Source of the DNA: Aspergillus flavus
Taxonomy: Eukaryota; Ascomycota; Eurotiomycetes; Eurotiales; Aspergillaceae
Direction: 5' to 3'
DNA: 64,000 bases
Assembly: GCF_009017415.1 (NCBI RefSeq)
Contig: NC_092409.1
Location: 992,001 to 1,056,000 of the forward strand
Under the pieces are notes generated by a model. That model was not told the DNA's origin. It ran no database searches and saw nothing but the letters and a program-made list of their open reading frames with translations. The position numbers were made by a program, and so were the translations under genes. Below are positions 46,648 to 56,512 of this stretch, one piece after another. Positions within the stretch are counted from its first letter, which is position 1; each line of letters starts with the position of its first letter.

Positions 46648-47106
46648 ATGACCCAAAAGACCATTTTCCAGGGCGACACAAAAGCCCAGTCCCATGTCTC
46701 CGTGGGCTCGTCTATCTACTCCGAGAAGCAAGGGTAAGTCCTGGACTCCACATGTTTAAGCATATCTATGAACCTTAACAAAAGTTCTAGCGCGTCATGC
46801 ACCGTGCATGGATCCTCTCAGACGCCTCATCTGGACCGTCAACTCCAACAGCCTCAAACTAAGGAGATCTTGCAAGCACTCACCGTCGCTCTCAATGATA
46901 TCGCGGATGAGCGTCAGTGCACCAAATGTGCGGTGGAAACCGCCTCAGGCCTCTTGACAGGCTATGTCCGTGAGGTGAAAGCGGCTAAGAAGAATGGTCA
47001 ATATTCTAAGGAGGAGAAGAAGGCGCTTAAGAAGGAAATCAAGGATTTGGCTAAGGGTGTAAAACGCGATGTTAAAGCGTTGTGGTTGGAGGGGAATAGT
47101 AATTGA
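46648..47106 (+). CDS. Small Lys-rich hypothetical protein, 133 aa
   Basis: Exons 46648-46733 and 46791-47106 with a 57-nt GT-AG intron (branch-like sequence near CTTAACA). The join reads YSEKQG-ASCTVHGSSQ. No signal peptide. The N-terminal 60 residues are Ser/Gln-rich; residues about 65-130 form a helical region containing a CTKC pair and then a basic coiled stretch (KAAKKNGQYSKEEKKALKKE). I do not recognise the family. It sits between the cluster regulator and the FAD monooxygenase, and its promoter has a copy of the cluster motif, so it may be co-regulated. Confidence 0.65.
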
Positions 47107-47334
47107 CTTGTAATCAGATGTGACGATTTTCTTATATCTTAGGGAGTTAGGGCTTTCTTGGGGAGTAATTGATGTGTTTCTTTGGACCACCAATCGACTA
47201 GAGTTCGATGTGAAATACTTAATTAGTCTTGGTAAGCTGTACGTACTAAATAGACGATATGCATAATCTGTCCTGATATCATATAGATCTGCTTATAATT
47301 TATAAATGAGATAAAAGAGTCTAATAGAATCGGT

Positions 47335-48817
47335 TTACACTTTGTTGGTACCATGACCCACGCTCACTCCATTGTTGCCATTTACGCTCTTCACCTTGTT
47401 CGTGGCCAAATTCATGCTCCCCCTGTATTCGCGACTCGTATCATCAACCATCGCAGTAGAGTCAAAATGCCATATCTTGAATGAACGATCCTTGACTTCC
47501 TCGAAGCAGGACTCGGTCTTCACCCGCTTAGCCGGGTTAGCCCACTCCGGTTGTTGGAAAAGGTCGCAAACGCGTCGACTGCTGTTGACCAGCCACTGAG
47601 TTCTCGTCCGACGGATCTTGTCGTATGTATCGAATGCAGTCCGCAAGGCAGTCGCCTTGGATGTGCGATGCTCCCGAAGATCCATGATAAGCTCGGACAT
47701 CAACGTGGACATGCAAAGCGCATCTTCGATCCCGAAAGAGGCTCCGGCACCGTGATGGGGACTCGACGCATGCGCAGCATCACCCATCAGGCAGACTCTT
47801 CCCTTGTTGTACTTGGGCACTGGGTATTCGAACAGGTCGAAGAGTGCCCACTGGTCTAGCTCTTCCGGGAACAGTTCGACGAGGTTACGGACCGGAGTAC
47901 ACCAGCCGGCCAGTGCTTCGAAAACGTCCTTCCGGGATGCACGGGCCGTCGTAGGCTTGTCTTGTGGCCAGTCGTTAGGATCGGAGACCACGACGGTGGC
48001 TCCGATTGTGTTAGTGTTGACGGGGTAATGGATAAGATGTGCGTTCGGACCGACGTGCATGTGCTGGCGGAAGGTCTTGTATTCGCCTATCGCTGCGACG
48101 ACTTTGTCTATGGGGATTAACGCGCGATAGGCGACCTTGTGTGTGTATTGGGGGTAAGAGGCAGGATTGTCCAGACCGAGTAGGAGCTGTCGTGCTCTGG
48201 ACTTGATTCCGTCGCATGCGATTACTGGACGCAGGTATTGGTTGAGCCAGAACAGGAGTAGATAGGGTACAGAGCCAGAACTTACCAGCCTCAGCCTCAG
48301 CCCTAGTTCCATCAGTAAAGTTCAGGTAGACCTTGTCCACGTCCTCGTTATCCTCAATCGTGTCCAGTCGCTTCCGTAAGTGAACAACCCCCTCGGGGAT
48401 GACTTTGACAAGATCCTCTAAGAACTGATCTCTGCGAACGGTCTCCCATCCTTTGACGCCAGCATCAAGCTTCAAGAGCGGCTTTTGGTACATTGGGTCG
48501 CCCTCCCGTTGCTGGCCGTAGCCATCGATCCACCGCAAATACGACTTGGGATCCTGCTGGTCCAGCGAAACGTTGACAGCTCCTCCAGAGCGCAAAGCCG
48601 TCACGACAGCCGGGTTGATCTTCTCCATACAACCCACCGTGTTTTTCGTGAATCCGATACCGGCACCAATCTCTCGAAAGTTACGGGCTTGTTCGTAAAG
48701 CTTGACCTGGACACCTCTCCGCGTGAGTCCCGCAGCGAGGACAAGACCGACGATTCCGCCGCCCACGATGGCGATTTCCGGGGTTGTGGCTATATCAGGT
48801 GTAGGGACGATCATCAT
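47335..48817 (-). CDS. FAD-dependent monooxygenase of TropB/AfoD/SorbC type, 473 aa
   Basis: Exons 48817-48286 and 48224-47335; the 61-nt intron is GT-AG and the join reads [17 protein letters not shown]. The second in-frame ATG at 48814 is an alternative start. FAD motifs: GGGIVG (residues 19-24), the DG motif ACDGIKSR and [12 protein letters not shown]. It follows dearomatising phenol hydroxylases of fungal polyketide pathways: [52 protein letters not shown] and [12 protein letters not shown]211 and Y244 lie 33 apart, as do the catalytic Arg and Tyr of TropB, and in the same motifs. Predicted reaction: NAD(P)H-dependent hydroxylation at a methyl-bearing ring carbon of the PKS aldehyde to give a quinol. 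It probably works before the 2OG dioxygenase. Confidence 0.92.
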
Positions 48818-49439
48818 TCGTGTTTGTAGGTCAGCAGCTGTGTAATCGAGGGGTATGTGAAATGTTCTAGGTTGTGTATGTAGAGTTTGCTCTATATCTT
48901 GTTACTGATTTTAATATTAAAATCCTGGCAGACATAGTACCACTGCAGTTTTATAAAACAGAGCATTTTAGCCCCGGGCTCCCATAGCGCACCATATTCT
49001 GTTTAGTTTCTCCGGGGTACTCTACGCAAGCCAGCAAAGTTACTGCGGAATATCATTCTTTGGGGCCTGCCAAATTTCGGACAACCCTTCCTCCGGATAT
49101 TCAAATGGTAAAATAAGCCGAATAGTGTTAACCCACTTTTATAGCTAGACCGCTTTCCAAGTTAAATCTATAAAGTTATTCCGAGGCCAGAATCTGGCGG
49201 GTCCACCAAATCCTAGCTTCTATTGCATGCTTCTGTCATCTAGTTGCTCCTTAATATGGCCTTTTGGGGTAAAGCATAGGTCGATCGGGCTCGCATTTCA
49301 AAGCAGTAATTCATCATGCTCCGTAATACATACGTACTAGGGACTTCATATTTCCCCTGTATGGCATAAAGGGTATGCAGCCTGGCCCTTCATAAAACAT
49401 CTCCATCATAAATATATACGATGTGCCAAGATAGTAAAC
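48818..49439. promoter_or_regulatory. Promoter of the FAD monooxygenase
   Basis: 5' region of the minus-strand monooxygenase and 3' flank of the hydrolase gene. A variant of the cluster motif, CCGGGGTAC, is at 49012-49020. No gene is seen. Confidence 0.4.
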
Positions 49440-50243
49440 CTACAAACTCCCATCTAACACGCCCGTTTGTTGAGCCACGGATAATATCTGCTCAACTACG
49501 GAAGCTGCATCTCGAACCTTGATCGGCACGCGATGATTCCCACCCCACTCAACAAGTCTTGTCATGCAAGTATCGCAATTCTGATAAAGAAGCCTGCGAT
49601 GTAATTCCAGCCCAGGATCCGTCTGCCCATGAACATGCACAGTTGGAGTTCGTAGACGATTATCCTGCAACAAGTCCACAGCAACTAACGGCTCGCCACC
49701 GGTGGTACACTGCCCAGCATCGACAAAGCCCCGAGGCATAGGGAGATCCGGACGAAGCCATCTCAACGGTCCCCGTCCCGCCAACAGCACGGCGAATCGG
49801 TATGCCGGCCAAACCTTGTCGTCTTCACCCCGTCGCCGCAGCTCCTGCTGTGTCGCAAGGATGCCAACGGCAAGATGAGCCCCCTGACTGAAACCAAGTA
49901 GACCAACCCAGTCTCCCGTCGCGCCTCGACAGTCGTCCGCAAGTCGTGCGGCGGCTAGCGACTCCTCGATTTTTCTCACGATGTCGTGTGCGTTCTGGGC
50001 TAGGTCTTCGGGTCGTACGCGTAGCCATGCCTTGAATGGGCCGTAGTCTTTGTATACGGAGGTCACGTCAGGCCCGGGGCGTGCTGGTAGGGGCGCTTCA
50101 GCGAAGACTAGTCGGAAGTGTGGGTGGAGCATCCGTTCGAGAACTCGGCATTGCATGCGAAAGATGCGGGCGTTGGTGCCGCCGCCATGTAAACAGAGGA
50201 TTCGTGGTAGGTGAAGTGTTGAGTCGTTGGCATTCACTATCAT
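49440..50243 (-). CDS. FSH1-type serine hydrolase, 267 aa
   Basis: Single exon. The alpha/beta hydrolase core has LCLHGGGTNARIF near the oxyanion region, nucleophile S119 in GFSQGAHLAV, D209 in VHGQTDPGLE and H237 in GGNHRVP, so the triad is complete. The length fits the family. Homologues occur next to NR-PKS genes in citrinin (CitA), asperfuranone (AfoC) and related clusters. There they help the PKS turn over by hydrolysing or editing the enzyme-bound product. That is the likely role here. It sits in tandem upstream of the monooxygenase on the same strand and diverges from the transporter gene. Confidence 0.88.
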   Translation of the reverse strand: MIVNANDSTLHLPRILCLHGGGTNARIFRMQCRVLERMLHPHFRLVFAEAPLPARPGPDVTSVYKDYGPFKAWLRVRPEDLAQNAHDIVRKIEESLAAARLADDCRGATGDWVGLLGFSQGAHLAVGILATQQELRRRGEDDKVWPAYRFAVLLAGRGPLRWLRPDLPMPRGFVDAGQCTTGGEPLVAVDLLQDNRLRTPTVHVHGQTDPGLELHRRLLYQNCDTCMTRLVEWGGNHRVPIKVRDAASVVEQILSVAQQTGVLDGSL

Positions 50244-51120
50244 CTTGTAATCTGGTCTTGCGAGACGTGGTGGAATTATTGGTCCGAAAGGACGGTTGGG
50301 CAGCTATGTGATGTGTCCGGAGTATAGTAACCAATTTTAGCTCTATTGGAGCGTTCCAGTGGTTCACAGTTTTTACATACAGATTTGGTAACTTGGTAGA
50401 GTAGTGTAAAAGATATGATCTACGATACTGTTATTTTTACATGGGTTTACAGTCTTATATGAAGCTCTTGTGTACATTAATAGTAGTGAAGGATTGTGGT
50501 GGCTTAAACTTAATAAGGTCGCCGTATACCAAAATATATATCTTGAAACTTTGATGTCACCAAGCAACTTGGTACACACCTCCGTTCTATGACTCGTCCA
50601 ATACTACTCAATCAATTTTGAAAATCCTTTCTCTATTTTCCTTTAATTTTTTTCTTCGCAGTAACTACTTGAAAACTCGAACAAGGCAACGCCTAAGGGC
50701 TTCGGGCTCAAGTGGGGCGGCACAGGCCGTGTAGAGAACAATGATTGGACACTCGGAGTTTCTTTTCAATGCTGGCGATCATCACGCGCATAAAGAAGCC
50801 CTAAGGAGAAGATGACAAGGAAGTGACAAGGATGATAACCAACAACCTCCGAAGGCTGACAGACCAAATATCTCCGAGATTTTACAAATAGAGTTAATTT
50901 CCCGAGTATGCCGGACCCTAAGCCCGATTGACGATGTTGTATATAAAGAGAAAAGGAGAGTTACGGCAGTCCACGATCATGCAAACAAAAAGTCTCAAGC
51001 TTGCATTAAAAGTATTAGAATTATTTGTTACTACTGTCACTCCTTTTCATAACCCGAGTCCGATCTGTCGTTTGAAAGTTGAAACGCAAACTGCTGGCAC
51101 TTGAACCTGAAACCGCCGCC
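50244..51120. promoter_or_regulatory. Divergent promoter, hydrolase and transporter
   Basis: Contains CCGGAGTATA (50317-50326), 74 bp upstream of the hydrolase ATG, and TCGGAGTTTC (50753-50762), about 360 bp ahead of the transporter ATG; both fit the cluster motif. No gene is seen. A TTG in frame with the transporter at 51079 is not a start. Confidence 0.5.
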
Positions 51121-52422
51121 ATGAGCGATACGACTGCGCGGAGTGAGAAGAGCGTGGATGCGAAACCTCCACAGCCCCAAGAACCTCCATCCAGACCGGC
51201 CGGTGGACCATCTCCCCCGCCTAATGGAGGCACCATGGCATGGCTGAATGTCCTGGGCAGCTTCATGCTCTACTTCAACACCTGGGGTATCCTCAACACC
51301 TTTGGTGCCTACCAGACCTACTATGAGTCTGGGGCGCTCTTCACTGCGAGTTCTTCCAATATTTCTTGGGTCGGTTCGATCGCAGCTTTTATGTTGCTCT
51401 TTGTAGGGCTCTTTGTCGGCCCGATCTACGACCGTGGCTTTCTCCGTACTCTCCTTATCGTCGGTGGTTTCATGGTCGTCTTCGGGCATATGATGCTCAG
51501 TCTCTGCAAGACCTTCTGGCAAGTTCTGCTTGCCCAAGGCTTCGTGGTCGGTATCGGCACCGGCTGTCTCTTTGTACCTTGTGTCGCTATCATTCCTCAG
51601 TACTTCAGCACCAAAATGGGCATGGCCATGGGTATCGCTGCTTCAGGCTCCGCCTTGGGAGGGGTCATTTACCCCGTTGTGTTGTATCGACTGATCAACG
51701 AGATCGGCTTTCCTTGGGCTGTGCGCGTCATTGGATTCATCGCGTTTGGAACTCTGCTGATTCCCTTATCTGTGATGAAGCTCCGTGTCAAGCCGCCCAA
51801 GGTTCGCGCTATGTTGGACCCGACCGCATTCACTGACGCCGGCTACATGGCATTTATCCTCACCTCTCTCGTCGCCTACATGGGTTTGTTCGTCATATTG
51901 TTCTACCTGTCCTACTACTCCGCTGCGGAGCGCATCACCGACCAATCTCTCGCCTTCTACCTGGTCACTATCTTCAACGCTGCATCTGTGTTTGGCCGAA
52001 CCATCCCCAACAAGATGGCCGACAAGCTGGGTCCCTTCAACCTTCTCGTACCGGCCTCCTTGCTCTCGGGTATGCTGATGCTCGTCATGATGGCTGTGCA
52101 TTCCAAAGGCGCGATTATCGCCATGGCGCTGCTCTCCGGCTTCATGAGTGGTGCTCTGATCGGCTTGCCACCCATGTGTCTCGCCATGCTCACCAAGGAT
52201 AAGTCGAGACTGGGAACCCGGGTTGGTATGGGCTATGCCATTATTGCTCTGGGTGTGCTCATCAGCGGCCCTAGTAGTGGCGCTATTTTGCGGACCGGTG
52301 GTGATTCCCTTAATTGGCACAGCTTGTGGACGTTTGGTGGTGTACCGACTTGTGCTGCTGGTCTATTGTACGCTGTGATTCGTGTGGCCAAGTATGGCCC
52401 TAAGCTTGCGATAAAGGCATAA
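51121..52422 (+). CDS. MFS transporter, monocarboxylate-porter-like, 433 aa
   Basis: Single exon. The ATG at 51121 is in an excellent context (GCCGCCATGAGC), so the upstream frame from 51079 is 5' leader. After a Pro-rich cytosolic N tail, about 12 membrane segments follow: GGTMAWLNVLGSFMLYFNTW, SNISWVGSIAAFMLLFVGLF, GIGTGCLFVPCVAIIPQYF and MGMAMGIAASGSALGGVIYP are signatures of the fungal MCT-like MFS group (MCH family). Such transporters occur in several NR-PKS clusters, where they may export the product. Here it diverges from the hydrolase gene and shares its promoter, which supports membership. Confidence 0.88.
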   Translation: MSDTTARSEKSVDAKPPQPQEPPSRPAGGPSPPPNGGTMAWLNVLGSFMLYFNTWGILNTFGAYQTYYESGALFTASSSNISWVGSIAAFMLLFVGLFVGPIYDRGFLRTLLIVGGFMVVFGHMMLSLCKTFWQVLLAQGFVVGIGTGCLFVPCVAIIPQYFSTKMGMAMGIAASGSALGGVIYPVVLYRLINEIGFPWAVRVIGFIAFGTLLIPLSVMKLRVKPPKVRAMLDPTAFTDAGYMAFILTSLVAYMGLFVILFYLSYYSAAERITDQSLAFYLVTIFNAASVFGRTIPNKMADKLGPFNLLVPASLLSGMLMLVMMAVHSKGAIIAMALLSGFMSGALIGLPPMCLAMLTKDKSRLGTRVGMGYAIIALGVLISGPSSGAILRTGGDSLNWHSLWTFGGVPTCAAGLLYAVIRVAKYGPKLAIKA

Positions 52423-52740
52423 GGGATTTCCCTTTGCTTCAACCGCGCGGTTGGGAGGAGAGTGTCTTGCTTTCCGGATGATACGAACTTATGACTAAAA
52501 GAATGGACTGAAGGTGATGCATGTTGGAAGTCGGGTTACGATTGTTTCTTTTATTAGTAACTTAATTAGAATATATCCATCAGTGCAAGTTTAATTAATC
52601 TCCACTTAAAAGTTTGTCAGTCAATCCTGGTAGTTAAACACACTGTATAACAACTAACAATTATCACAACATCACATTCTACACAGCTCTAGATTAAATT
52701 GAAATACAATAAAACTTCACTTCGGAGCTCAAGTAAAACT
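52423..52740. other. Convergent 3' intergenic
   Basis: 3' flanks of the transporter (plus) and YCII gene (minus). No gene is seen. Confidence 0.4.
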
Positions 52741-53070
52741 TCAAAGCGCTGTCCTAACACCACATTTAAAAGGCGCCACCACCGCGCGATCCATATCCCA
52801 AACTCCCGCCTCGACGAAGGCATTTTTGCTGACAATTGCGCGTACCTCCTCCTCAGTCCTCGCTCGAAACATCATAACACTGCTTGTGATCTCCATCTTG
52901 TCTTCTGGTTCCTTGGGATGCGCTGCGAGGGTGGGGCCTGCGAAAACAATAGTTCCATCGGCGACGTATGGTTTGAGGTGCAAGAGATGCGCGTCACGGG
53001 CGTTGGCCCACGCTTTCATATCGCTCGCATTCACAGGGATTTGGACGAGCCAGTCGTATTTTTCGGACAT
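52741..53070 (-). CDS. YCII-domain protein, 109 aa
   Basis: Single short exon covering one YCII (YciI/EthD-like ferredoxin-fold) domain and nothing else: KYDWLVQIPVNASD, then DAHLLHLKPYVADGTIVFAG, RARTEEEVRAIVSKNAFVEAG and a final VVAPFKCGV. The family's His in the AHLLHLKPY motif is present, and the length is typical. YCII proteins have catalytic or ligand-binding roles that are poorly known. Related small proteins sit in fungal NR-PKS clusters (for example, I recall one in the Aspergillus nidulans dba cluster). It may be a cyclase, hydrolase or chaperone for a reactive intermediate; this is inference. It diverges from the 2OG dioxygenase gene. Confidence 0.82.
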   Translation of the reverse strand: MSEKYDWLVQIPVNASDMKAWANARDAHLLHLKPYVADGTIVFAGPTLAAHPKEPEDKMEITSSVMMFRARTEEEVRAIVSKNAFVEAGVWDMDRAVVAPFKCGVRTAL

Positions 53071-53337
53071 TTTGAGTCAGAGCTGAGTGATTGTGAGCTT
53101 AGGAAGAATTGTAGGAATTGAATTTGGTACGATGTTGCAGGGCACGTTGAAGTAGGGTCTTTGGATTTGTGAGTGGAGATGGATTCTGCTCTGTACCTTG
53201 ATAGAAATAGCAATTATATTTGATTTGAGAAATAATTCTATTTACTTTTTTTACAGTTGCGTGTTACTTTATCTTTCGGTTGCTTTCTCCTTTCACATTC
53301 GTACTATTTTTCATTTATTCTCGCGCTATCTCCAGGC

Positions 53338-53356
53338 CCGGAGTAACCTTTCAGAA
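53338..53356 (+). promoter_or_regulatory. Cluster motif, first copy of 19-bp repeat
   Basis: CCGGAGTAACCTTTCAGAA. It agrees with the copy at 53496 in 16 of 19 positions; the three differences are all C to T. Confidence 0.5.
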
Positions 53357-53495
53357 CATGCTGAATATCTTGGCCATTGCTTTACCGGATTAACTTTATA
53401 AAGAATTGCCCAAAAATGCTTAAGATAGTTATTACAACAGCTCATCCCTGACTAATGATATTCCTTCGACGATTAATGCTTTGGCCCCCAAGACC

Positions 53496-53514
53496 TCGGA
53501 GTAATCTTTTAGAA
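53496..53514 (+). promoter_or_regulatory. Cluster motif, second copy of 19-bp repeat
   Basis: TCGGAGTAATCTTTTAGAA, in direct orientation to the copy 158 bp upstream and 270 bp before the dioxygenase ATG. Confidence 0.5.
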
Positions 53515-53783
53515 TCAGCCCCACCGATCATTCGCTAGGACGGTTTATACTGCAAGAAAGCTGACCAGGCTGACCAGAAAGAGAGGGTAAGGGTATGAAG
53601 AAGTGTAAACATTAGCCATAGGACCGGTAATCCACGTAGATTTGAGAATTCCTGCTTATCTACAGTGCAAACCGACATTATCCCTTGTTTGCGTACTATT
53701 GACTCGATTTCCATGTCAACCCAGAATTTGAAAACCCTACAAGTCATACCACATCAACCGATATAATAGCTTAGACAGGCAAA

Positions 53784-54890
53784 ATGGGCAGCAACAGTGC
53801 AGTATTACCCACTACAATCCCGACAGTGGACATCAGTCCATTCCTCGACGAGAATGCCTCCCCAGAAGCCAAGGAGCAAGTCGTCGACGCTATGCGTGAT
53901 GCATGCACCACCTTTGGTTTCTTCTACCTCGTCGGGCACGGAATCCCCGAAGAAGACCGCCAGGCAGTCCTGAACTGTGCTAAACGATACTTCTATCTAC
54001 CAAAGGAAGACAAGATGGAGACGTGGATCGGAAAGGCCATGGGTCGCTCGTTCCGTGGCTACGAGCCACCCGCGCTGCAGGTGCACCAAGAGGGCCTCTT
54101 ACCGGATACAAAGGAGGTGAGTCGGCATCCTCGCGATATTCTACGAGTAGTGCTAATTGTAAAAGGGCTTCATTATCGGCCGAGAGACACATGCAGACGC
54201 CCCAGAAGCTGGTACATTTCACACGGGTCCTAATCAATGGCCTAAGGCACTCGCGGACGAAGACTTCCGCATCCCTGTTATGAAATATCACGCTAAGATG
54301 CTTGAAATGGTTAAGGTGATTCTGAAGGTTCTTGCCCGTGGGCTTCCAGAGCATTGGGGATGTTCGCCTAATGTCTTTGACGAATTGACTATCAATCCTT
54401 CCGCTCCTTTGCGTCTTCTTCATTACGCGCCCCAGCCGGTGAAGCATGATAACCAATTTGGTGGTATGTCCCAAATCTCCACGATCTTACTTGCAAGCTT
54501 GCAACTCTGATAACGGTTCTAGTGGGCGATCATACCGACTTCGGGAATGTCTCTGTCCTCCTCCAGGAGGAAGACACGGAGGGACTGGAAGTCTTTTATC
54601 CACCAACGGAAACCTGGGTTCCTGTTCCTGTCAAGGAACATTCCTACGTGATTAAAATGGGCGATATGATGCAGAAATGGACAGCCGGATACTACCGGAG
54701 CGCGCGTCACCGCGTTGTCAATCACAACGTCAGGCCAAGGTACAGTGCACCGTTCTTTCTGAATGGGAATCTCGACCTGAAGTGCCGGGCTTTGGATGGT
54801 TCGGGGGTTGAGACGGTCATTGGTGAGCATATTCGGCAACGGCTGATGGAGACTATTGGGGGTGAGGCTGGTAGGAAGTTGGGTCTTTGA
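53784..54890 (+). CDS. 2OG-Fe(II) dioxygenase of TropC/CitB type, 332 aa
   Basis: Exons 53784-54116, 54166-54463 and 54523-54890; introns of 49 and 59 nt are GT-AG, and both joins restore conserved text ([22 protein letters not shown]). The N-terminal DIOX_N domain reads [16 protein letters not shown] and [12 protein letters not shown]. The iron ligands are H214, D216 (GDHTDFG) and H273 (RSARHRVVN); the 2-oxoglutarate pair is R283 and S285 (RYSAPFF). The length fits the family. In citrinin and stipitatic acid pathways the homologues CitB and TropC oxidise a ring methyl group. TropC acts on the product of the FAD monooxygenase and triggers ring expansion to a tropolone. Both partner genes are here, so a similar step is plausible. 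Confidence 0.92.
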
Positions 54891-55339
54891 TTATGAGATA
54901 GGAGTTATGGTGATTGTTTGTTGTGTTTTTTTGCGGAGTGGGTTGTGTTAACTCTAGGGATGATTTATGTAGACAAGTCTCGGTTGCAATAGATTGATAT
55001 GTTTGATTCCACTCGCCAATATAGAGGCTGTGCCTTTGGTAGATGTAGCTTGCAACTCCATACCGTTAGGAATTAGATCACATGTCGAATAAGCCCTAGA
55101 TGCGGAAGTTGGCACCCCCTTGGGCATTATCGAGCCTTTGTAGTATCAATACAGCGACTTAAACATACACACTGAAGCTTATTACATAAGATAAAAAGGC
55201 ATCCGAGACAAAGTATTAAATGGTCAACATTACGCTCACAACGACCGGTAGCTCTGATGAGATTATCAAAATTAGATCAAAAAGACTAGCTGTGTCCCCG
55301 AGACTACGGAACCATGGCGCTTTCCATTTACCCCCTTTT
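54891..55339. other. Convergent 3' intergenic
   Basis: 3' flanks of the dioxygenase and SDR genes. No gene is seen. Confidence 0.4.
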
Positions 55340-56247
55340 CTACCAAGGTTGAATCGGCGTCAAATATCCACGCACCACGTAACTAACCTCGCCATCTCTC
55401 TCCCCCTCAACTACGCGTCGGATAGTATCACCCCCAATACTCGGATCCTGTGCCCCTAACCTCTTCAACAGCTCCGTGTCTCCACCCAAACCAGTAGCCA
55501 AAAGACCAGGAGCGACAGACCACACCTTAACCCCGTCATTTTCCAACGCCTTCGCCCACTCCACCATTACCATGTTAAGCCCTGCTTTGGAGGACCGGTA
55601 CCCAACGAATGGAAGTGGTTTCGGAAGTCCCGCCGGTGGGAAAACATTCTTCGGATTCTTTGAATCTGAAGACGCCTGCAACGAGGAAAGCCCACTAGTG
55701 ATAAATAGCAATCTGGGATCGCGTGACTTGAGCAATAATGGGAGAAAAGTCGTAGTCATGATATGCGCACCCGTCACATTGACATCCCATGTTTTATTCC
55801 ATGCCTCGCGGGCTGTCATGCGGCCGTCTGCGATGTGGGCGTCGAAACAAGCCCCTAATTACTAGTTAGATGGCTTTTTGTATGTAGAGGAAGGCTCACT
55901 AACCGGCATTGTTGATGAGACAATCGACTAAATTATATTTGGCTGAGATATGCTTGTAAGCTGCCTCGATCGAGTCGTCGCTCTCAACGTCTACCTGGAA
56001 CGGCTCGACTGAGCTTTGCGATGTTTCGAAAGTGAGGTTTTGGCATGCCAATTGAGCCTTTTCAAGATTACGACCACCAAGCAGGATGTGGTATTTCTGA
56101 TTGGAGCGCAATAGTGATTTGACTGTTTCCAGCCCGATGCCGGTGTTGGCACCTAGGTTGCAAATGAAATCAGTTCTAGGAAGAGAATGAATGTCTGTGC
56201 ATTTATTAGATCTTACCTGTGATGACGATAACCTTACTAGAATGCAT
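55340..56247 (-). CDS. Classical short-chain dehydrogenase/reductase, 264 aa
   Basis: Exons 56247-56217, 56152-55904 and 55854-55340 (the first only 31 nt); introns of 64 and 49 nt are GT-AG. The spliced start MHSSKVIVITGANTGIGLET gives the TGxxxGxG cofactor motif and the second join gives LINNAG-ACFD. Catalytic tetrad: N119, S147, Y179 and K183 (GYRSSKAG). GGRN after the second strand suggests NADPH preference. No membrane segment. SDRs are standard tailoring enzymes in NR-PKS clusters (CitE in citrinin reduces a keto-aldehyde intermediate). It diverges from the NmrA-like gene with only 265 bp between the start codons. Confidence 0.9.
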
Positions 56248-56512
56248 TTCTCCTGGAGCTGCTATTTCGGATCATAGGCTAACATCATAATAAATACCGA
56301 ACCCGCGTGGAGCCAAGAGAAAAGTTATGTATATCGTAGTTGGGGCCGGAGATACTTGTGGAAAAGAAACTCCGACGAGGGGAGAAAACTTTCAATTGAA
56401 AAACTCCATTTAGATGTATAATACCTTGGCTTGAATATTCTTCCCCAAATCTAACATTTCCAAACTTTACCCTAAACCACAGTCCAACTACACTATACCA
56501 TACAAGACCATA
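56248..56512. promoter_or_regulatory. Short divergent promoter, SDR and NmrA-like
   Basis: Includes the cluster motif TCGGAGTTTC on the minus strand (56366-56375), identical to the copies at 46441 and 50753. Its central position could serve both genes. Confidence 0.55.

Larger units (their letters stand above)
53071..53783. promoter_or_regulatory. Divergent promoter, YCII and dioxygenase
   Basis: Holds two copies of the cluster motif: CCGGAGTAAC (53338-53347) and TCGGAGTAAT (53496-53505). Each is part of a 19-bp near-repeat, CGGAGTAAYCTTTYAGAA, spaced 158 bp apart, with only C/T differences. No gene is seen. Confidence 0.6.

Noticed and set aside
51079..51120. Upstream extension of the MFS transporter
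   Set aside because: The extension starts at TTG; the ATG at 51121 has an ideal context.
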